Positions 19,499 to 28,476 of a DNA stretch of 64,000 bases are shown here, one piece after another. Within the stretch, counting starts at the first letter, position 1. Every line of letters starts with the position of its first letter. Location: contig CABHOW010000142.1 in assembly GCA_902168225.1 (NCBI GenBank), forward strand, positions 33,968-97,967. Direction: 5' to 3'. A program made the translations under genes and the position numbers. The stretch comes from an uncultured Flavihumibacter sp. GTDB taxonomy: Bacteria > Bacteroidota > Bacteroidia > Chitinophagales > Chitinophagaceae. Under the pieces are notes generated by a model. It saw nothing but the letters and a program-made list of their open reading frames with translations. It was not told the origin of the DNA and did not search any database.

Positions 19499-21707
19499 CC
19501 ACATCTTGGAAATGAACATTCACATCTACCATACCATGGCACATCAATAAATAATTTTTGAGTCCACTCGCAAAATTGATAGGCGATGATTTAGCGTAGG
19601 CGATACTATCATTCACGGGCTCATTTAAAATATTAGCTGTATACCCATGATTATAATGTGCCCAATCTGTAACCGGCCGCAATGCAGCACCCGCTTTAAA
19701 CACATCAGGTGTAGTGAACATGGCCATAAGTGTAATAAAACCACCATAACTTCCACCATATAAACCAATACGGGCCGGATCTATACCATAGTTCTTTACT
19801 AAATAATCTGCAGCATCTACATGATCCGATAAATCCTTCCCTCCCATATGTCTGTAAATACCCGTACGCCAATCTCTGCCATAACCACTACTCGCGCGGT
19901 AGTCAATATCGATCACTGTATATCCTTTATCTGCTAATAAATTATTGAACATATACTCGCGGAAATAACTGCTCCACCAATAATGTACATTCTGCAAATA
20001 ACCGGCACCATGTACAAAAAATACGGCAGCTCCATTTTTCTTATCTGCAGCAGGCTCATAAATACGCGCATAAATAGTAGCACCGTCACGCGCAGGAATA
20101 CCTACTATTTTAGCTTCTTTCCAAGGGTACGCTTTAAACTCCTCACTCATAGCCATAGTTGTAACCTGTTGCGGCTTTTTACCCGGGGCGTTTTCTTGGA
20201 TATATAATTCCCATGGTTTGTTGATATAAGAATATCTATACGCAATCCATTTTTCATCACCACTCATCGATACCTCATAACCCCCGTCCATACTAGTGAT
20301 GCGTTCTTTAGCACTACCATCCAGCTTCATTCGATACCAATGCTGTTTACCGGGGTGTGTTTCATTGGTAAGTAAATACCAATACTGTTTGTTTTTGCTT
20401 AACGCCAGATCCTGCACTTCGTAATTGCCACCGGTAAGTGCTTTTTTAGTTTTTGTGTTGATATCGTACACATATAGATGAGAATAGCCGGTAGCTTCGC
20501 TCTGAAAATAAAAACTGGTATTATTTATCCATCCAATTTTTGCGCCGAAAGCACCAACGCCCGGTCCGCCGATCCAAGCATTATCGTGTTGACGATCGAG
20601 CAATATTAATTTTCCGGAAGCAGCATCTAGCTGCATGATCCATCGATCTTTATTATCCTGCGAACGAATGTCAACAATAGCAAAAGTGCCTGCATCATTC
20701 CAATATGGCCCATTGATGTTCACTCCACGAACGGGCGCTTTTTTTCCTTCATATTTTTTTGGATAGTCTTTTGCATAATCCGGCAAATCAATTATACCGG
20801 GTATCGAATCAACAGTCACTAATATCAATGTGTCTTTTTGTTTGTCCCATACATAGAAATCAGATTTGCCCAAAGGATTACCCACTTTGGTTCTACCGGG
20901 AATATCAGTAGTATATCCACTCTCTGTTACATAATCAGGAACAATAGTGTTTTTACCCGAAGTTGGTGGCTGAAATAAACGATAGGTTATAAAACGTGCA
21001 TCCGGACTAATCTGCAAGCCTTGCAGGATTTTTTCTCCAATGCCGATTGTTCTGAGCGTATCATTAAACTTTGGCGCTGTTTTGTTAAAAGCATCGCGTT
21101 TTTCTCTTTTATCTTTCCTTTCTTTTAATACCTGAAAAATGGAAAGCTGTTGCTGTTGAAGCCATCCATCTTGGGTTTGTGTAGAAGCAGCAGTATTAGC
21201 AGCAGCCAATGCACTACGTGTAATATTGGTGAGCTGAAGGGTAATACCTGTTTTTGTATGCCATCCGAATAGATTATTATTTTTTGAATACGCTATCCAC
21301 TCATCATTCATAATAAACTTAGGTGATGATTCAACCTCTTCTGTTTGTGTAACACGTAGTGTTTTGTTGGTTTTGATGTCAACCCAATACAAATCGCCAC
21401 GAAACACATATACCATTTGAGTTCCGGCAACATTATATACACCATTATTGATAGCGTTTATTTTAGCAATATCCCAAGGGTTTGCTTTTTGTGGCGCCGT
21501 TGCACCCAACGTATAACTGTATAATGAATCTGAAATATTTTTTTGCGGATTCCAATTAAAGAAAACCGTTTTATTGTCGCTGCTCCAAAATACATTTGAT
21601 GGAGAAGTGCCCATCCAGCGTGTGTCGGCCATAATTTTTTCAACTGTAAGTTGGGCATGCGTAGTTACTACAACCAACAAAGTAATAGCAAGCAATATCT
21701 TTTTCAT
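19347..21707 (-). CDS. Secreted S9 family prolyl-oligopeptidase/DPP IV-like peptidase
   Basis: This 786-residue protein has a signal peptide ([18 protein letters not shown]). A DPP IV-type beta-propeller covers residues about 30-540, and the alpha/beta hydrolase domain follows. The nucleophile elbow [10 protein letters not shown] (Ser near residue 651), Asp in [12 protein letters not shown] (near 725) and His in EDHGF (near 758) form the catalytic triad. Such enzymes remove dipeptides or short peptides, often after proline, in the periplasm or at the surface. It is followed on the same strand side by no partner; its 3' end overlaps the BNR gene by 152 bases in convergent orientation. The TonB receptor upstream is 91 bases away and may be co-expressed. 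Confidence 0.92.
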   Translation of the reverse strand: MKKILLAITLLVVVTTHAQLTVEKIMADTRWMGTSPSNVFWSSDNKTVFFNWNPQKNISDSLYSYTLGATAPQKANPWDIAKINAINNGVYNVAGTQMVYVFRGDLYWVDIKTNKTLRVTQTEEVESSPKFIMNDEWIAYSKNNNLFGWHTKTGITLQLTNITRSALAAANTAASTQTQDGWLQQQQLSIFQVLKERKDKREKRDAFNKTAPKFNDTLRTIGIGEKILQGLQISPDARFITYRLFQPPTSGKNTIVPDYVTESGYTTDIPGRTKVGNPLGKSDFYVWDKQKDTLILVTVDSIPGIIDLPDYAKDYPKKYEGKKAPVRGVNINGPYWNDAGTFAIVDIRSQDNKDRWIMQLDAASGKLILLDRQHDNAWIGGPGVGAFGAKIGWINNTSFYFQSEATGYSHLYVYDINTKTKKALTGGNYEVQDLALSKNKQYWYLLTNETHPGKQHWYRMKLDGSAKERITSMDGGYEVSMSGDEKWIAYRYSYINKPWELYIQENAPGKKPQQVTTMAMSEEFKAYPWKEAKIVGIPARDGATIYARIYEPAADKKNGAAVFFVHGAGYLQNVHYWWSSYFREYMFNNLLADKGYTVIDIDYRASSGYGRDWRTGIYRHMGGKDLSDHVDAADYLVKNYGIDPARIGLYGGSYGGFITLMAMFTTPDVFKAGAALRPVTDWAHYNHGYTANILNEPVNDSIAYAKSSPINFASGLKNYLLMCHGMVDVNVHFQDVVRLSQKLIELGKDNWELAVYPVEDHGFVEPSSWTDEYKRILKLFDERLKK

Positions 21708-21798
21708 AGCAGTTATTTGAGCTATAAATCTATTGCAAAGCGCCGACTATAAAAAAGAACTGCTTGCTATTTATATGAACGGGTGAAAATAATGCTGA

Positions 21799-24003
21799 CT
21801 ATAATTTAAATCCAATAGAAACAAAAAAGGTTCTTCCGTCTGCAGGCATTGCACCCGGACCGGGATAACCCCCTGCTCTTCTGGTAAAATATCGTGCATC
21901 AAAAATATTGTTTAATCCGGCTTTTATATGCAGCTGTTTTGAAAACTTATAGGTTGCTGTAAGGTCGGTAACCGAATACGAGGGAATGAGCCCGGTATTT
22001 CCATTGGAAGAGGCAGCAACTGTGTTATTTGCATCGCTAAATGTTTCTCCTACATAACTCAGTTGCGCCGTTAGTAAGAGCCCTTTATATCCTGCTGTTA
22101 TGCCCCCTCTGAAAATAGTTTCGGGTGCATTTTCCACGCGCTTATCTTTTGTGTTAGCATCTTTATGATCGCCACTGTATCTGGCATCAGTATAAGCATA
22201 AGAACCAAAAATAATAAGGTCGGTATTTGCATTTCGGTTAAATATTTTGATAGGGTTGAATTCTACATAACCTTCAAAGCCTTTACTGGTGCTGGCTCCC
22301 ACATTGGTAATGAGCCTGTAGTTCGCGCCTGTTGGTGTGATAGTGCCCACCCTGTTATTATATTGTAAGTAAAACAAACTAAGATCAAATTGAACAATAT
22401 TATACAGCTTCCCTCTATATCCTAGGTCTATATTATATCCTTTTGCATCTTTCAAATCAGGATCAACCATATCGGTGGTAGGTGGGGCTTGTAGGTTCGC
22501 AAATTGTATGGGTCTATATGCTTGTGAAATATTTCCATATAATTCGGTGAACTTATTAAAATGATATTCTGCCCCAATTCCTCCTAACAAAAAGCTTCGG
22601 CTTCTTGTAATATCTTGTAAAATTATTTCTGCACCGCCCGGCGTGAAGCCATTTCTACCTGCAGCCGATCCTTCCAGCCATTCATATCGAACACCCGGAA
22701 TAACCAAGAGCCGATCATTGATGCGCAATATTGTTTCTGCAAAAGCAGCAGCATTCTTTGAGTTGAATCTAATATCTCGTGGGTAAGGGTCTGATACGGT
22801 TACATCATAATTGGTGCCGGTAGTTCCTTTTCCATCGGCCTGCCGGGTAGTAGTACCTGTATATAATCGAATACCGGCAGATAGGTTATTATTCATTTTG
22901 CCTAATCTATAATTAGTAATAATCCTACTTTCAAATCCATAGTTTCTATATTGATCGAGGTTAACAACGCGGTTATTATAGGTTAAGGTAGCAGGATTGA
23001 TACTGTCTTTGGTTGTTATCGATTGCAGAAAACCAACGCTGTTTCTATCGCCAATAGTACCAAATAATTTGGTATTGATTCTTGTGTTTTCGTTGATTTG
23101 ATAGTTAGCAATAAGTGCCGGTGTGGTCCAGGTAATATCAAACCAATTCCTACTTCTAAAACTTTGTTGTGCATTTTCCTGTATTTGCGCATCCGTTAAG
23201 CCTCCGGGTTGCTGGCTGTGCATGTTGGAGCGCATGATTTCTGCCGTTAGAGAAAACTTAGGACTAAAGGTATAGGTAACCGTTGCAAATCCTGCATCCG
23301 TAGCATAGCGACTGTTTTCTCTCCAACCATTTCCATTTCTATGATCAAAGAAAGAATAATAATTTAGTTTTCCTTTTTTACCGCCGATAGCGTTGTAGCT
23401 ATTAAATAGTGCATTACTGCCAATTGTTTGCTGAGATTCTATTTCAATCTCTTTATTAATATCACTGCCGTTACGCAAAATATAATTTACTAAACCACCA
23501 AATTGTGGACCGTATTGCAACGCTCCTTGTCCGCGTACAATTTCAATTCTTTGTACTGCTTGCAATTGTGGATTATAGTAAGCTTCCGGATAACCAAATG
23601 GATCTGCTGCAATATCATATCCATTTTGTCGCACATTAAATTCCCAACTTCTGTTAGGACTCAAGCCGCGCGCAGCTATGCCAATTTGAATACCACTAGG
23701 ATCGCTTTCCCAAATATGTATACCCGGAACTTTTGCCAATACTTGTCGCATATTATTGGTTACTACATTACCTTGTACATTATCTAATACGATCAGTGCA
23801 TTTTTTTTACCTGCATAAATATTGGTACCAACAATCTGGGGCATTTGTTGATAATCACTTTTACTGTTTTTTCCAACTACTGTAATATCAGGTAAATAAG
23901 AAGTAGCGGTTGTGTCGCCCGAAGGAGTTTTAGTTTTTGTTTGTGCTTGTGTTGTGCCCAACACCAGAAAGCTGATAATGGTAATTATTTTTTTTGTTTC
24001 CAT
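21799..24003 (-). CDS. TonB-dependent outer-membrane receptor, FecA/siderophore-like
   Basis: This 734-residue protein has a signal peptide ending TQAQ. The plug domain covers about residues 38-165, with motifs VLAKVPGIHIWE, GIAARGLSPNRSWEFNVRQNGYDI and VEIVRGQGALQYGPQFGGLVNYI; the 22-strand barrel fills the rest and ends in the aromatic-type VSIGFKL. There is no SusC-type carboxypeptidase-like domain and no SusD partner, so iron-siderophore or citrate-iron uptake is more likely than glycan uptake. The S9 peptidase gene follows on the same strand. A 6-5-6 palindrome lies 29 bases upstream of the start. The exact ligand cannot be told from sequence. Confidence 0.88.
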   Translation of the reverse strand: METKKIITIISFLVLGTTQAQTKTKTPSGDTTATSYLPDITVVGKNSKSDYQQMPQIVGTNIYAGKKNALIVLDNVQGNVVTNNMRQVLAKVPGIHIWESDPSGIQIGIAARGLSPNRSWEFNVRQNGYDIAADPFGYPEAYYNPQLQAVQRIEIVRGQGALQYGPQFGGLVNYILRNGSDINKEIEIESQQTIGSNALFNSYNAIGGKKGKLNYYSFFDHRNGNGWRENSRYATDAGFATVTYTFSPKFSLTAEIMRSNMHSQQPGGLTDAQIQENAQQSFRSRNWFDITWTTPALIANYQINENTRINTKLFGTIGDRNSVGFLQSITTKDSINPATLTYNNRVVNLDQYRNYGFESRIITNYRLGKMNNNLSAGIRLYTGTTTRQADGKGTTGTNYDVTVSDPYPRDIRFNSKNAAAFAETILRINDRLLVIPGVRYEWLEGSAAGRNGFTPGGAEIILQDITRSRSFLLGGIGAEYHFNKFTELYGNISQAYRPIQFANLQAPPTTDMVDPDLKDAKGYNIDLGYRGKLYNIVQFDLSLFYLQYNNRVGTITPTGANYRLITNVGASTSKGFEGYVEFNPIKIFNRNANTDLIIFGSYAYTDARYSGDHKDANTKDKRVENAPETIFRGGITAGYKGLLLTAQLSYVGETFSDANNTVAASSNGNTGLIPSYSVTDLTATYKFSKQLHIKAGLNNIFDARYFTRRAGGYPGPGAMPADGRTFFVSIGFKL

Positions 24004-24031
24004 GTGAATGTTTGAGGCTGCAAATTGCTTT

Positions 24032-24048
24032 GCATAAGAGCATTATGC
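24032..24048. promoter_or_regulatory. Palindrome upstream of the TonB receptor, possible operator
   Basis: GCATAA-GAGCA-TTATGC is a perfect 6-5-6 inverted repeat 29 bases before the receptor start codon, within a larger region with TTTGC and GCAAA flanks. It could be a repressor site. It does not match a Fur box well. Confidence 0.3.
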
Positions 24049-24106
24049 CTTACGCAAATGGAAATTGCATTTACACATTCAGGAAAAATATATCGCCTAG
24101 TAAATT

Positions 24107-24676
24107 TTATTTATAATAATTATTCTCTTCAATATAAGCTCTAACCTTATCGGGTACTAAATAGCGAATGGTTTTGCCTGCTTTAAGTGTTTCTCTAATA
24201 TAGGTTGCAGATATGGTAAGTTGCGGAGCATCCAACAGGTTGAGTTTTGTACCGTGTGTTTCTATGATCGGAAAACCTGGGCGAGTATATACGATGAAAG
24301 AATAAGATGAAATAAGAATATCTGCGTTTTTCCATTTAGGTAAGTTTTGAAAACCATCACTACCCATTAATATAGCAAACTCGTGTTGCGGATATTTTTC
24401 TGTTAGATATGCTAATGTATCTATTGTATAAGATGGCCGAGGTAATTTGAATTCAATATCTGATACTTTTAATCTTGGATCATCTTCAACGGCTAATCGA
24501 ACTAAATGCAGCCTATCGTATTCATTAAGCAAACTGGCTTCTGTTTTAAAGGGGTTATGGGGAGAAACAATAAACCATACCTGTGAATAATCGGTATAGT
24601 TGGCCACATGAGAAGCAATGATTAAATGGCCTGAATGAATGGGATTAAAAGAGCCAAAATAAAGCGCAATTTTCAT
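24107..24676 (-). CDS. nadD: Nicotinate-nucleotide adenylyltransferase
   Basis: This 189-residue enzyme joins ATP and nicotinate mononucleotide to give deamido-NAD in the cytoplasm. The nucleotidyltransferase signatures are complete: GSFNPIHSGHL near the N-terminus for the phosphate-binding HxGH, and ISATYIRETL near residue 165. Length and start (MKIALYFG) fit the family. It is separated from feoA by 23 bases on the same strand. The NAD-pathway gene nadA is also in the window but 21 kb away. Confidence 0.95.
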   Translation of the reverse strand: MKIALYFGSFNPIHSGHLIIASHVANYTDYSQVWFIVSPHNPFKTEASLLNEYDRLHLVRLAVEDDPRLKVSDIEFKLPRPSYTIDTLAYLTEKYPQHEFAILMGSDGFQNLPKWKNADILISSYSFIVYTRPGFPIIETHGTKLNLLDAPQLTISATYIRETLKAGKTIRYLVPDKVRAYIEENNYYK

Positions 24677-24699
24677 CTAAAATGTTGGTAGTCAATTAT

Positions 24700-24930
24700 T
24701 TATGAGTTTTCCGGCTCTATAAAGATACTACTTGCTTCACTTAAACGCAAGCTAAGCGTATAACCGGATACCGATATGGAGATAGGATCACCAAGCGGGG
24801 CTATTTGTTCTACTTTAACACATTCTCCCGGTATACAGCCCATTTCCATGAGCTTTATAAAGATCTCATCTTTTTCAAAAGAATTGATAATACCTTGTTC
24901 TCCGGCTTCTAATTCAGACAATCGCTTCAT
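24700..24930 (-). CDS. feoA: FeoA-like ferrous-iron transport accessory protein
   Basis: The start at MKRLSELEAG gives 76 residues, the normal FeoA length; an upstream in-frame ATG at 25020 would add 30 atypical residues and overlap the divergent ybeY start. The SH3-like fold is shown by LMEMGCIPGECVKVEQIAPLGDPISISV and LSLRLSEASSIFIE. FeoA proteins bind or regulate the FeoB iron channel. No feoB is adjacent, which is unusual, since the two are often fused or paired. Placement next to nadD gives no functional clue. Confidence 0.88.
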   Translation of the reverse strand: MKRLSELEAGEQGIINSFEKDEIFIKLMEMGCIPGECVKVEQIAPLGDPISISVSGYTLSLRLSEASSIFIEPENS

Positions 24931-24993
24931 TGGTTCTGTTAATTCTGCAAAGGTAAACAGCACCGCATTGGTTTTGTTACGAATTTTGGAGTA

Positions 24994-25437
24994 ATGCAAA
25001 ACAAACAGGTTTATTTTCATTATGCCGATGCAAAGCCGCTTTTCTCGAATAAGCGATTATTGCAGGGTTTTATTCCGGTCATTTTTAAAAAAGAGGGTAA
25101 AAAACTAGAAAGCCTTTCTTTCATCTTTTGTTCCGATAATTACTTGTTGGAAATCAATAAACAATTTTTAAACCACGATTATTATACGGATATAATCAGT
25201 TTCGATTTATCGGAACCCAGGTCGGCATTGATTTCAGGAGAAATATATATCAGTGTAGATAGGGTTAAGGAGAATGCTAAAGACATGAAAATTTCTTTTG
25301 AAGAAGAAATGAAAAGGGTGCTTTTCCACGGAACCCTTCACTTATGCGGATATCGCGATAAGAAAAAAGCTGATGTACAACAGATGCGGGCTAAAGAGGA
25401 TGAATATTTAAAATTATTTGAAAAATATATAGGTTGA
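24994..25437 (+). CDS. ybeY: Endoribonuclease YbeY (rRNA maturation factor)
   Basis: This 147-residue protein has the UPF0054 metal-binding motif LFHGTLHLCGYRDKKK near residues 109-121. The first two His ligands are present, while the third position is Asp or Lys rather than the E. coli His; this RDK form is common in Bacteroidota. YbeY helps 16S rRNA 3' processing and ribosome quality control. It is divergent from feoA, and its stop codon overlaps the start of the CAP-domain gene (TGATG), so the two are translationally coupled. Confidence 0.92.
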   Translation: MQNKQVYFHYADAKPLFSNKRLLQGFIPVIFKKEGKKLESLSFIFCSDNYLLEINKQFLNHDYYTDIISFDLSEPRSALISGEIYISVDRVKENAKDMKISFEEEMKRVLFHGTLHLCGYRDKKKADVQQMRAKEDEYLKLFEKYIG

Positions 25438-26114
25438 TGCTATTGAGAATTAGTAAACTTCTATTTTTTGTTTTTTTTCTGCAATCTTTCGTCAACTCCC
25501 AAGAAATTGGTTCCGTAGATTTCGAGGATCGTCCATTTCAATTACTAATTAAAAAAAGAGCCTTTATCTTAGAAAGCTTACAAGATTATGAGGCCTATAA
25601 AATTGCTTTACCTGAAGAAAAAGAATTTATTTACTGGACCAACCACGCCCGTTTATTTCCACAAAGTTTTAGAGATAGTATACTTGTCCCCTTTTTGGAA
25701 CTACAACCTAAATTAAAAGGATCTTATGCCAGCTCCCTTCTGAGAGATTTATCTGATCAGAAGCCTTTACCTTTTTTAGAGCCCTATGCCTTATTAACAG
25801 AAACGGCTAGGGCACAGGCTACCGACTTAGCTCGGCTCAAGAACGGAACTCTCAGTCACAAATCTTCAAGCGGACAAACCTTTTCCAATAGAATGAAAAG
25901 CAAGGGAATAAAATATTGTTATGCTGAGAATATAGCCGAATCACCCCAAAATAGCTTGGTAGCTCTTTTATTATTATATCTGGATATTAATGTACCCGGT
26001 CTCGGTCACCGTTTAAATCTCTTCAATCCTAGTTATACCCAAATGGGGGTGGGGGTATCTAAGCGAACCAACCAGCAATTAGTAGTTGTACAAGATTTTG
26101 CATGTACACAATAA
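25437..26114 (+). CDS. Secreted CAP-domain (SCP/PR-1-like) protein
   Basis: The ATG at 25437 shares bases with the ybeY stop; a TTG one codon earlier is possible. The 225-residue product has a signal peptide (LLFFVFFLQSFVNSQ). The CAP domain is seen from about residue 60: WTNHARLFPQSF, LTETARAQATDLA, LSHKSSSGQTFSNRM, YCYAENIAES and GHRLNLFNPSYTQMGVGV. Bacterial CAP proteins are extracytoplasmic, and their activity is mostly unknown. Co-transcription with ybeY is likely from the overlap, though the roles look unrelated. Confidence 0.85.
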   Translation: MLLRISKLLFFVFFLQSFVNSQEIGSVDFEDRPFQLLIKKRAFILESLQDYEAYKIALPEEKEFIYWTNHARLFPQSFRDSILVPFLELQPKLKGSYASSLLRDLSDQKPLPFLEPYALLTETARAQATDLARLKNGTLSHKSSSGQTFSNRMKSKGIKYCYAENIAESPQNSLVALLLLYLDINVPGLGHRLNLFNPSYTQMGVGVSKRTNQQLVVVQDFACTQ

Positions 26115-26115
26115 A

Positions 26116-26168
26116 TGTTCCACGAATCACCTTTTGTTCCACCCCGGAACAATTTAGAATGTTCCACG
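26116..26168. promoter_or_regulatory. Cluster of three parS-like (ParB-binding) half or near-full sites
   Basis: TGTTCCACG, the left half of the near-universal parS sequence TGTTCCACGTGGAACA, occurs at 26116-26124 and 26160-26168, each followed by AATCAC. Between them, TGTTCCACCCCGGAACA (26135-26151) is a parS-like inverted repeat with one extra central base. mnmG lies close to the replication origin and parAB in many bacteria. The sites are degenerate, so binding is uncertain. Confidence 0.4.
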
Positions 26169-26270
26169 AATCACATCTGTCTTCGGGGTTGATCGTTTCT
26201 TATCTTCAAACTGGTTTTTGGAAGCAAGACCAAGTTTAAAAGGCAAACAGAATATCCTTTCCCTAGCGTC

Positions 26271-26336
26271 TTTGCGTCTTAGCGATTCACTTTTATGGTT
26301 GTAGCAGAAATAAACACAAAGGCGCTAAGAGGCAAA
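26271..26336. repeat. Inverted repeat with TTTGCGTCTTAGCG arms
   Basis: TTTGCGTCTTAGCG (26271-26284) pairs with CGCTAAGAGGCAAA (26323-26336) at 13 of 14 positions around a 38-base loop. It resembles the element at 9075-9135 in its repeated CTAAGA core. Confidence 0.6.
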
Positions 26337-26453
26337 TAAGAACCATTCACAAATTCTCGAGATGTACCCGGAAAACAAAGAACTAGTCCATCTATCCTAT
26401 ACCCTTTACCTCATAGCTTATAGCTTGCCGCTTTTACCTTACCCCATACACCC

Positions 26454-26461
26454 TATCTTTG
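26454..26461 (+). promoter_or_regulatory. Candidate -7 box of mnmG
   Basis: TATCTTTG is an exact TAnnTTTG match ending four bases before the mnmG start codon. If used, the transcript starts at or next to the ATG. Confidence 0.4.
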
Positions 26462-26465
26462 CATT

Positions 26466-28334
26466 ATGTTCCCAAATTATGATGTAATTATAGTTGGCGC
26501 CGGTCATGCCGGATGTGAGGCAGCTGCTGCCGCAGCAAACCTTGGCAGCAAAGTATTGCTGATTACAATGAACATGCAAACAATTGCCCAAATGAGCTGC
26601 AACCCGGCAATGGGGGGCATAGCAAAAGGACAAATTGTACGTGAGATAGATGCCATGGGTGGGTATAGCGGTATCGTTACAGATTTGAGTACTATCCAAT
26701 TTAGAATGTTGAATAGGAGTAAAGGGCCGGCTATGTGGAGCCCCCGTGCCCAAAACGATCGGATGCTCTTTGCCGCCAAGTGGCGCGAAATGCTCGAACG
26801 TACACCGAACGTAGATTTCTATCAGGATATGGTGCAATCTATCATCATTAAAAACGGGAAAGCCTGTGGTGTAATTACCGGTCTCGGACATGAAATAAAA
26901 TCAGAGGCTGTTGTTGTAACCAGTGGAACTTTTTTAAACGGTGTGATACATATTGGTGAAAAAAAATTTGGCGGTGGAAGAGTAGCTGAAAAAGCAGCCA
27001 CCGGAATTACAGAACAGCTTGTAGCTTATGGTTTTGAAAGCGATAGATTAAAAACCGGAACACCCCCCAGAGTAGATGGCCGAAGCTTGGATTATACCAA
27101 AATGGAGGAACAAAAAGGGGACGAATATATTACTGGTTTTTCTTATATGAATATTCCTTTGGTAAAGCCCGAAAAACAAAGAAGCTGTTTTATTACTTAT
27201 ACGAATACAACCGTTCACGATTTGTTGAAAACGGGCTTCGATAGAAGTCCCATGTACCAAGGAAGAATTGAAGGGGTGGGTCCGAGATATTGTCCTAGCA
27301 TTGAAGATAAAATCAGCCGATTCGCAGATAGAGATCGTCACCAATTATTTGTGGAGCCCGAAGGCTGGAACACGGTTGAAATATATGTAAATGGTTTTTC
27401 TACTTCATTGCCCGAAGAAGTACAAAACGAAGCACTCAGGAAAGTTCCGGGATTTGAAAATGTAAGGATATTTCGTCCGGGCTACGCAATTGAGTACGAT
27501 TACTTTATGCCAACTCAATTAACACATGCCCTCGAAACCAAACTAGTGAGTCACTTATTTTTTGCGGGTCAAATAAATGGTACAACCGGATATGAAGAAG
27601 CGGCTTGTCAGGGTTTAATTGCAGGTATCAATGCACACCAAAAAGTTAACCATAAAGAGCCATTCGTACTACAAAGAAGTGAGGCCTATATGGGTGTCTT
27701 AGTAGACGACTTGATTAATAAGGGCACCGATGAGCCCTACAGAATGTTTACAAGTAGAGCAGAATTTAGAACCTTACTGCGCCAAGATAACGCTGATCTT
27801 AGATTAACTAAAAAAAGTTACGAACTTGGGTTAGCCAGTAAGGAAAGGCTGGATCAGGTAGAAAGAAAAATAGCAGAAGTAGCATTGGTAAAAAATATTC
27901 TGATAGAATCCAGCATCGACCCGGAAGATATTAACTCCTATTTTGAAACAATACAATCAGCGGCGCTCACCGAAAAGCAAAAAGCTTCTAAAATTATTCT
28001 TCGTCCTAATGTAAGCGTAGCCGCGCTGAAAGATGCAGTACCGTCTTTAGCAGAAAAACTTGAAAATATTCCATCAGAAAGTATTGAACAGGCCGAAATT
28101 CAAATTAAATATGAGCGCTATATAGAAAAGGAGTACCAGCTCGTTGAAAAAATGAGCGAGTTAGAGCACATGCGCATTCCGGCTAATTTTGATTACAAGA
28201 AATTGACAGCCTTATCTAACGAAGCTGTTCAAAAGCTGAGTAAAATAAAACCGGAAACACTGGGTCAGGCAAGTAGAATTAGTGGTGTAAACCCAAGTGA
28301 TGTGCAAATATTGATGGTATACATGGGAAGATAA
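26466..28334 (+). CDS. mnmG: tRNA wobble-uridine modification enzyme MnmG (GidA)
   Basis: This 622-residue FAD protein works with MnmE to add the carboxymethylaminomethyl group to U34 of several tRNAs. The FAD-binding motif VGAGHAGCEAAAAAANLG lies at residues 10-27. Further family blocks are MSCNPAMGGIAKGQ, GTFLNGVIHIGEKKFGGGR, GLKTGTPPRVDGRSLDY-type sequence, FAGQINGTTGYEEAACQG and the helical C-terminal domain that contacts MnmE. Length is normal. It stands alone, preceded by the parS-like cluster. mnmE and rsmG are not in the window. Confidence 0.97.
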   Translation: MFPNYDVIIVGAGHAGCEAAAAAANLGSKVLLITMNMQTIAQMSCNPAMGGIAKGQIVREIDAMGGYSGIVTDLSTIQFRMLNRSKGPAMWSPRAQNDRMLFAAKWREMLERTPNVDFYQDMVQSIIIKNGKACGVITGLGHEIKSEAVVVTSGTFLNGVIHIGEKKFGGGRVAEKAATGITEQLVAYGFESDRLKTGTPPRVDGRSLDYTKMEEQKGDEYITGFSYMNIPLVKPEKQRSCFITYTNTTVHDLLKTGFDRSPMYQGRIEGVGPRYCPSIEDKISRFADRDRHQLFVEPEGWNTVEIYVNGFSTSLPEEVQNEALRKVPGFENVRIFRPGYAIEYDYFMPTQLTHALETKLVSHLFFAGQINGTTGYEEAACQGLIAGINAHQKVNHKEPFVLQRSEAYMGVLVDDLINKGTDEPYRMFTSRAEFRTLLRQDNADLRLTKKSYELGLASKERLDQVERKIAEVALVKNILIESSIDPEDINSYFETIQSAALTEKQKASKIILRPNVSVAALKDAVPSLAEKLENIPSESIEQAEIQIKYERYIEKEYQLVEKMSELEHMRIPANFDYKKLTALSNEAVQKLSKIKPETLGQASRISGVNPSDVQILMVYMGR

Positions 28335-28476
28335 CTTATCTCCGAAACCCCCTACAACTTCATTACATTTTAAGGTCATTTCTCCCTACTTCATCCATTC
28401 ATCACTTAATTCGCAAATTATTTCTGCCTGCAGATAGTTCTCTGTAGCTTTAGAGACTCTTCCTAAACCAAAACAT

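Larger units (their letters stand above)
26115..26465. other. Intergenic region before mnmG with repeats, no gene
   Basis: These 351 bases hold the parS-like cluster (26116-26168), an inverted repeat at 26271-26336 and a promoter-like box just before mnmG. No open frame with coding character was seen. Confidence 0.7.
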
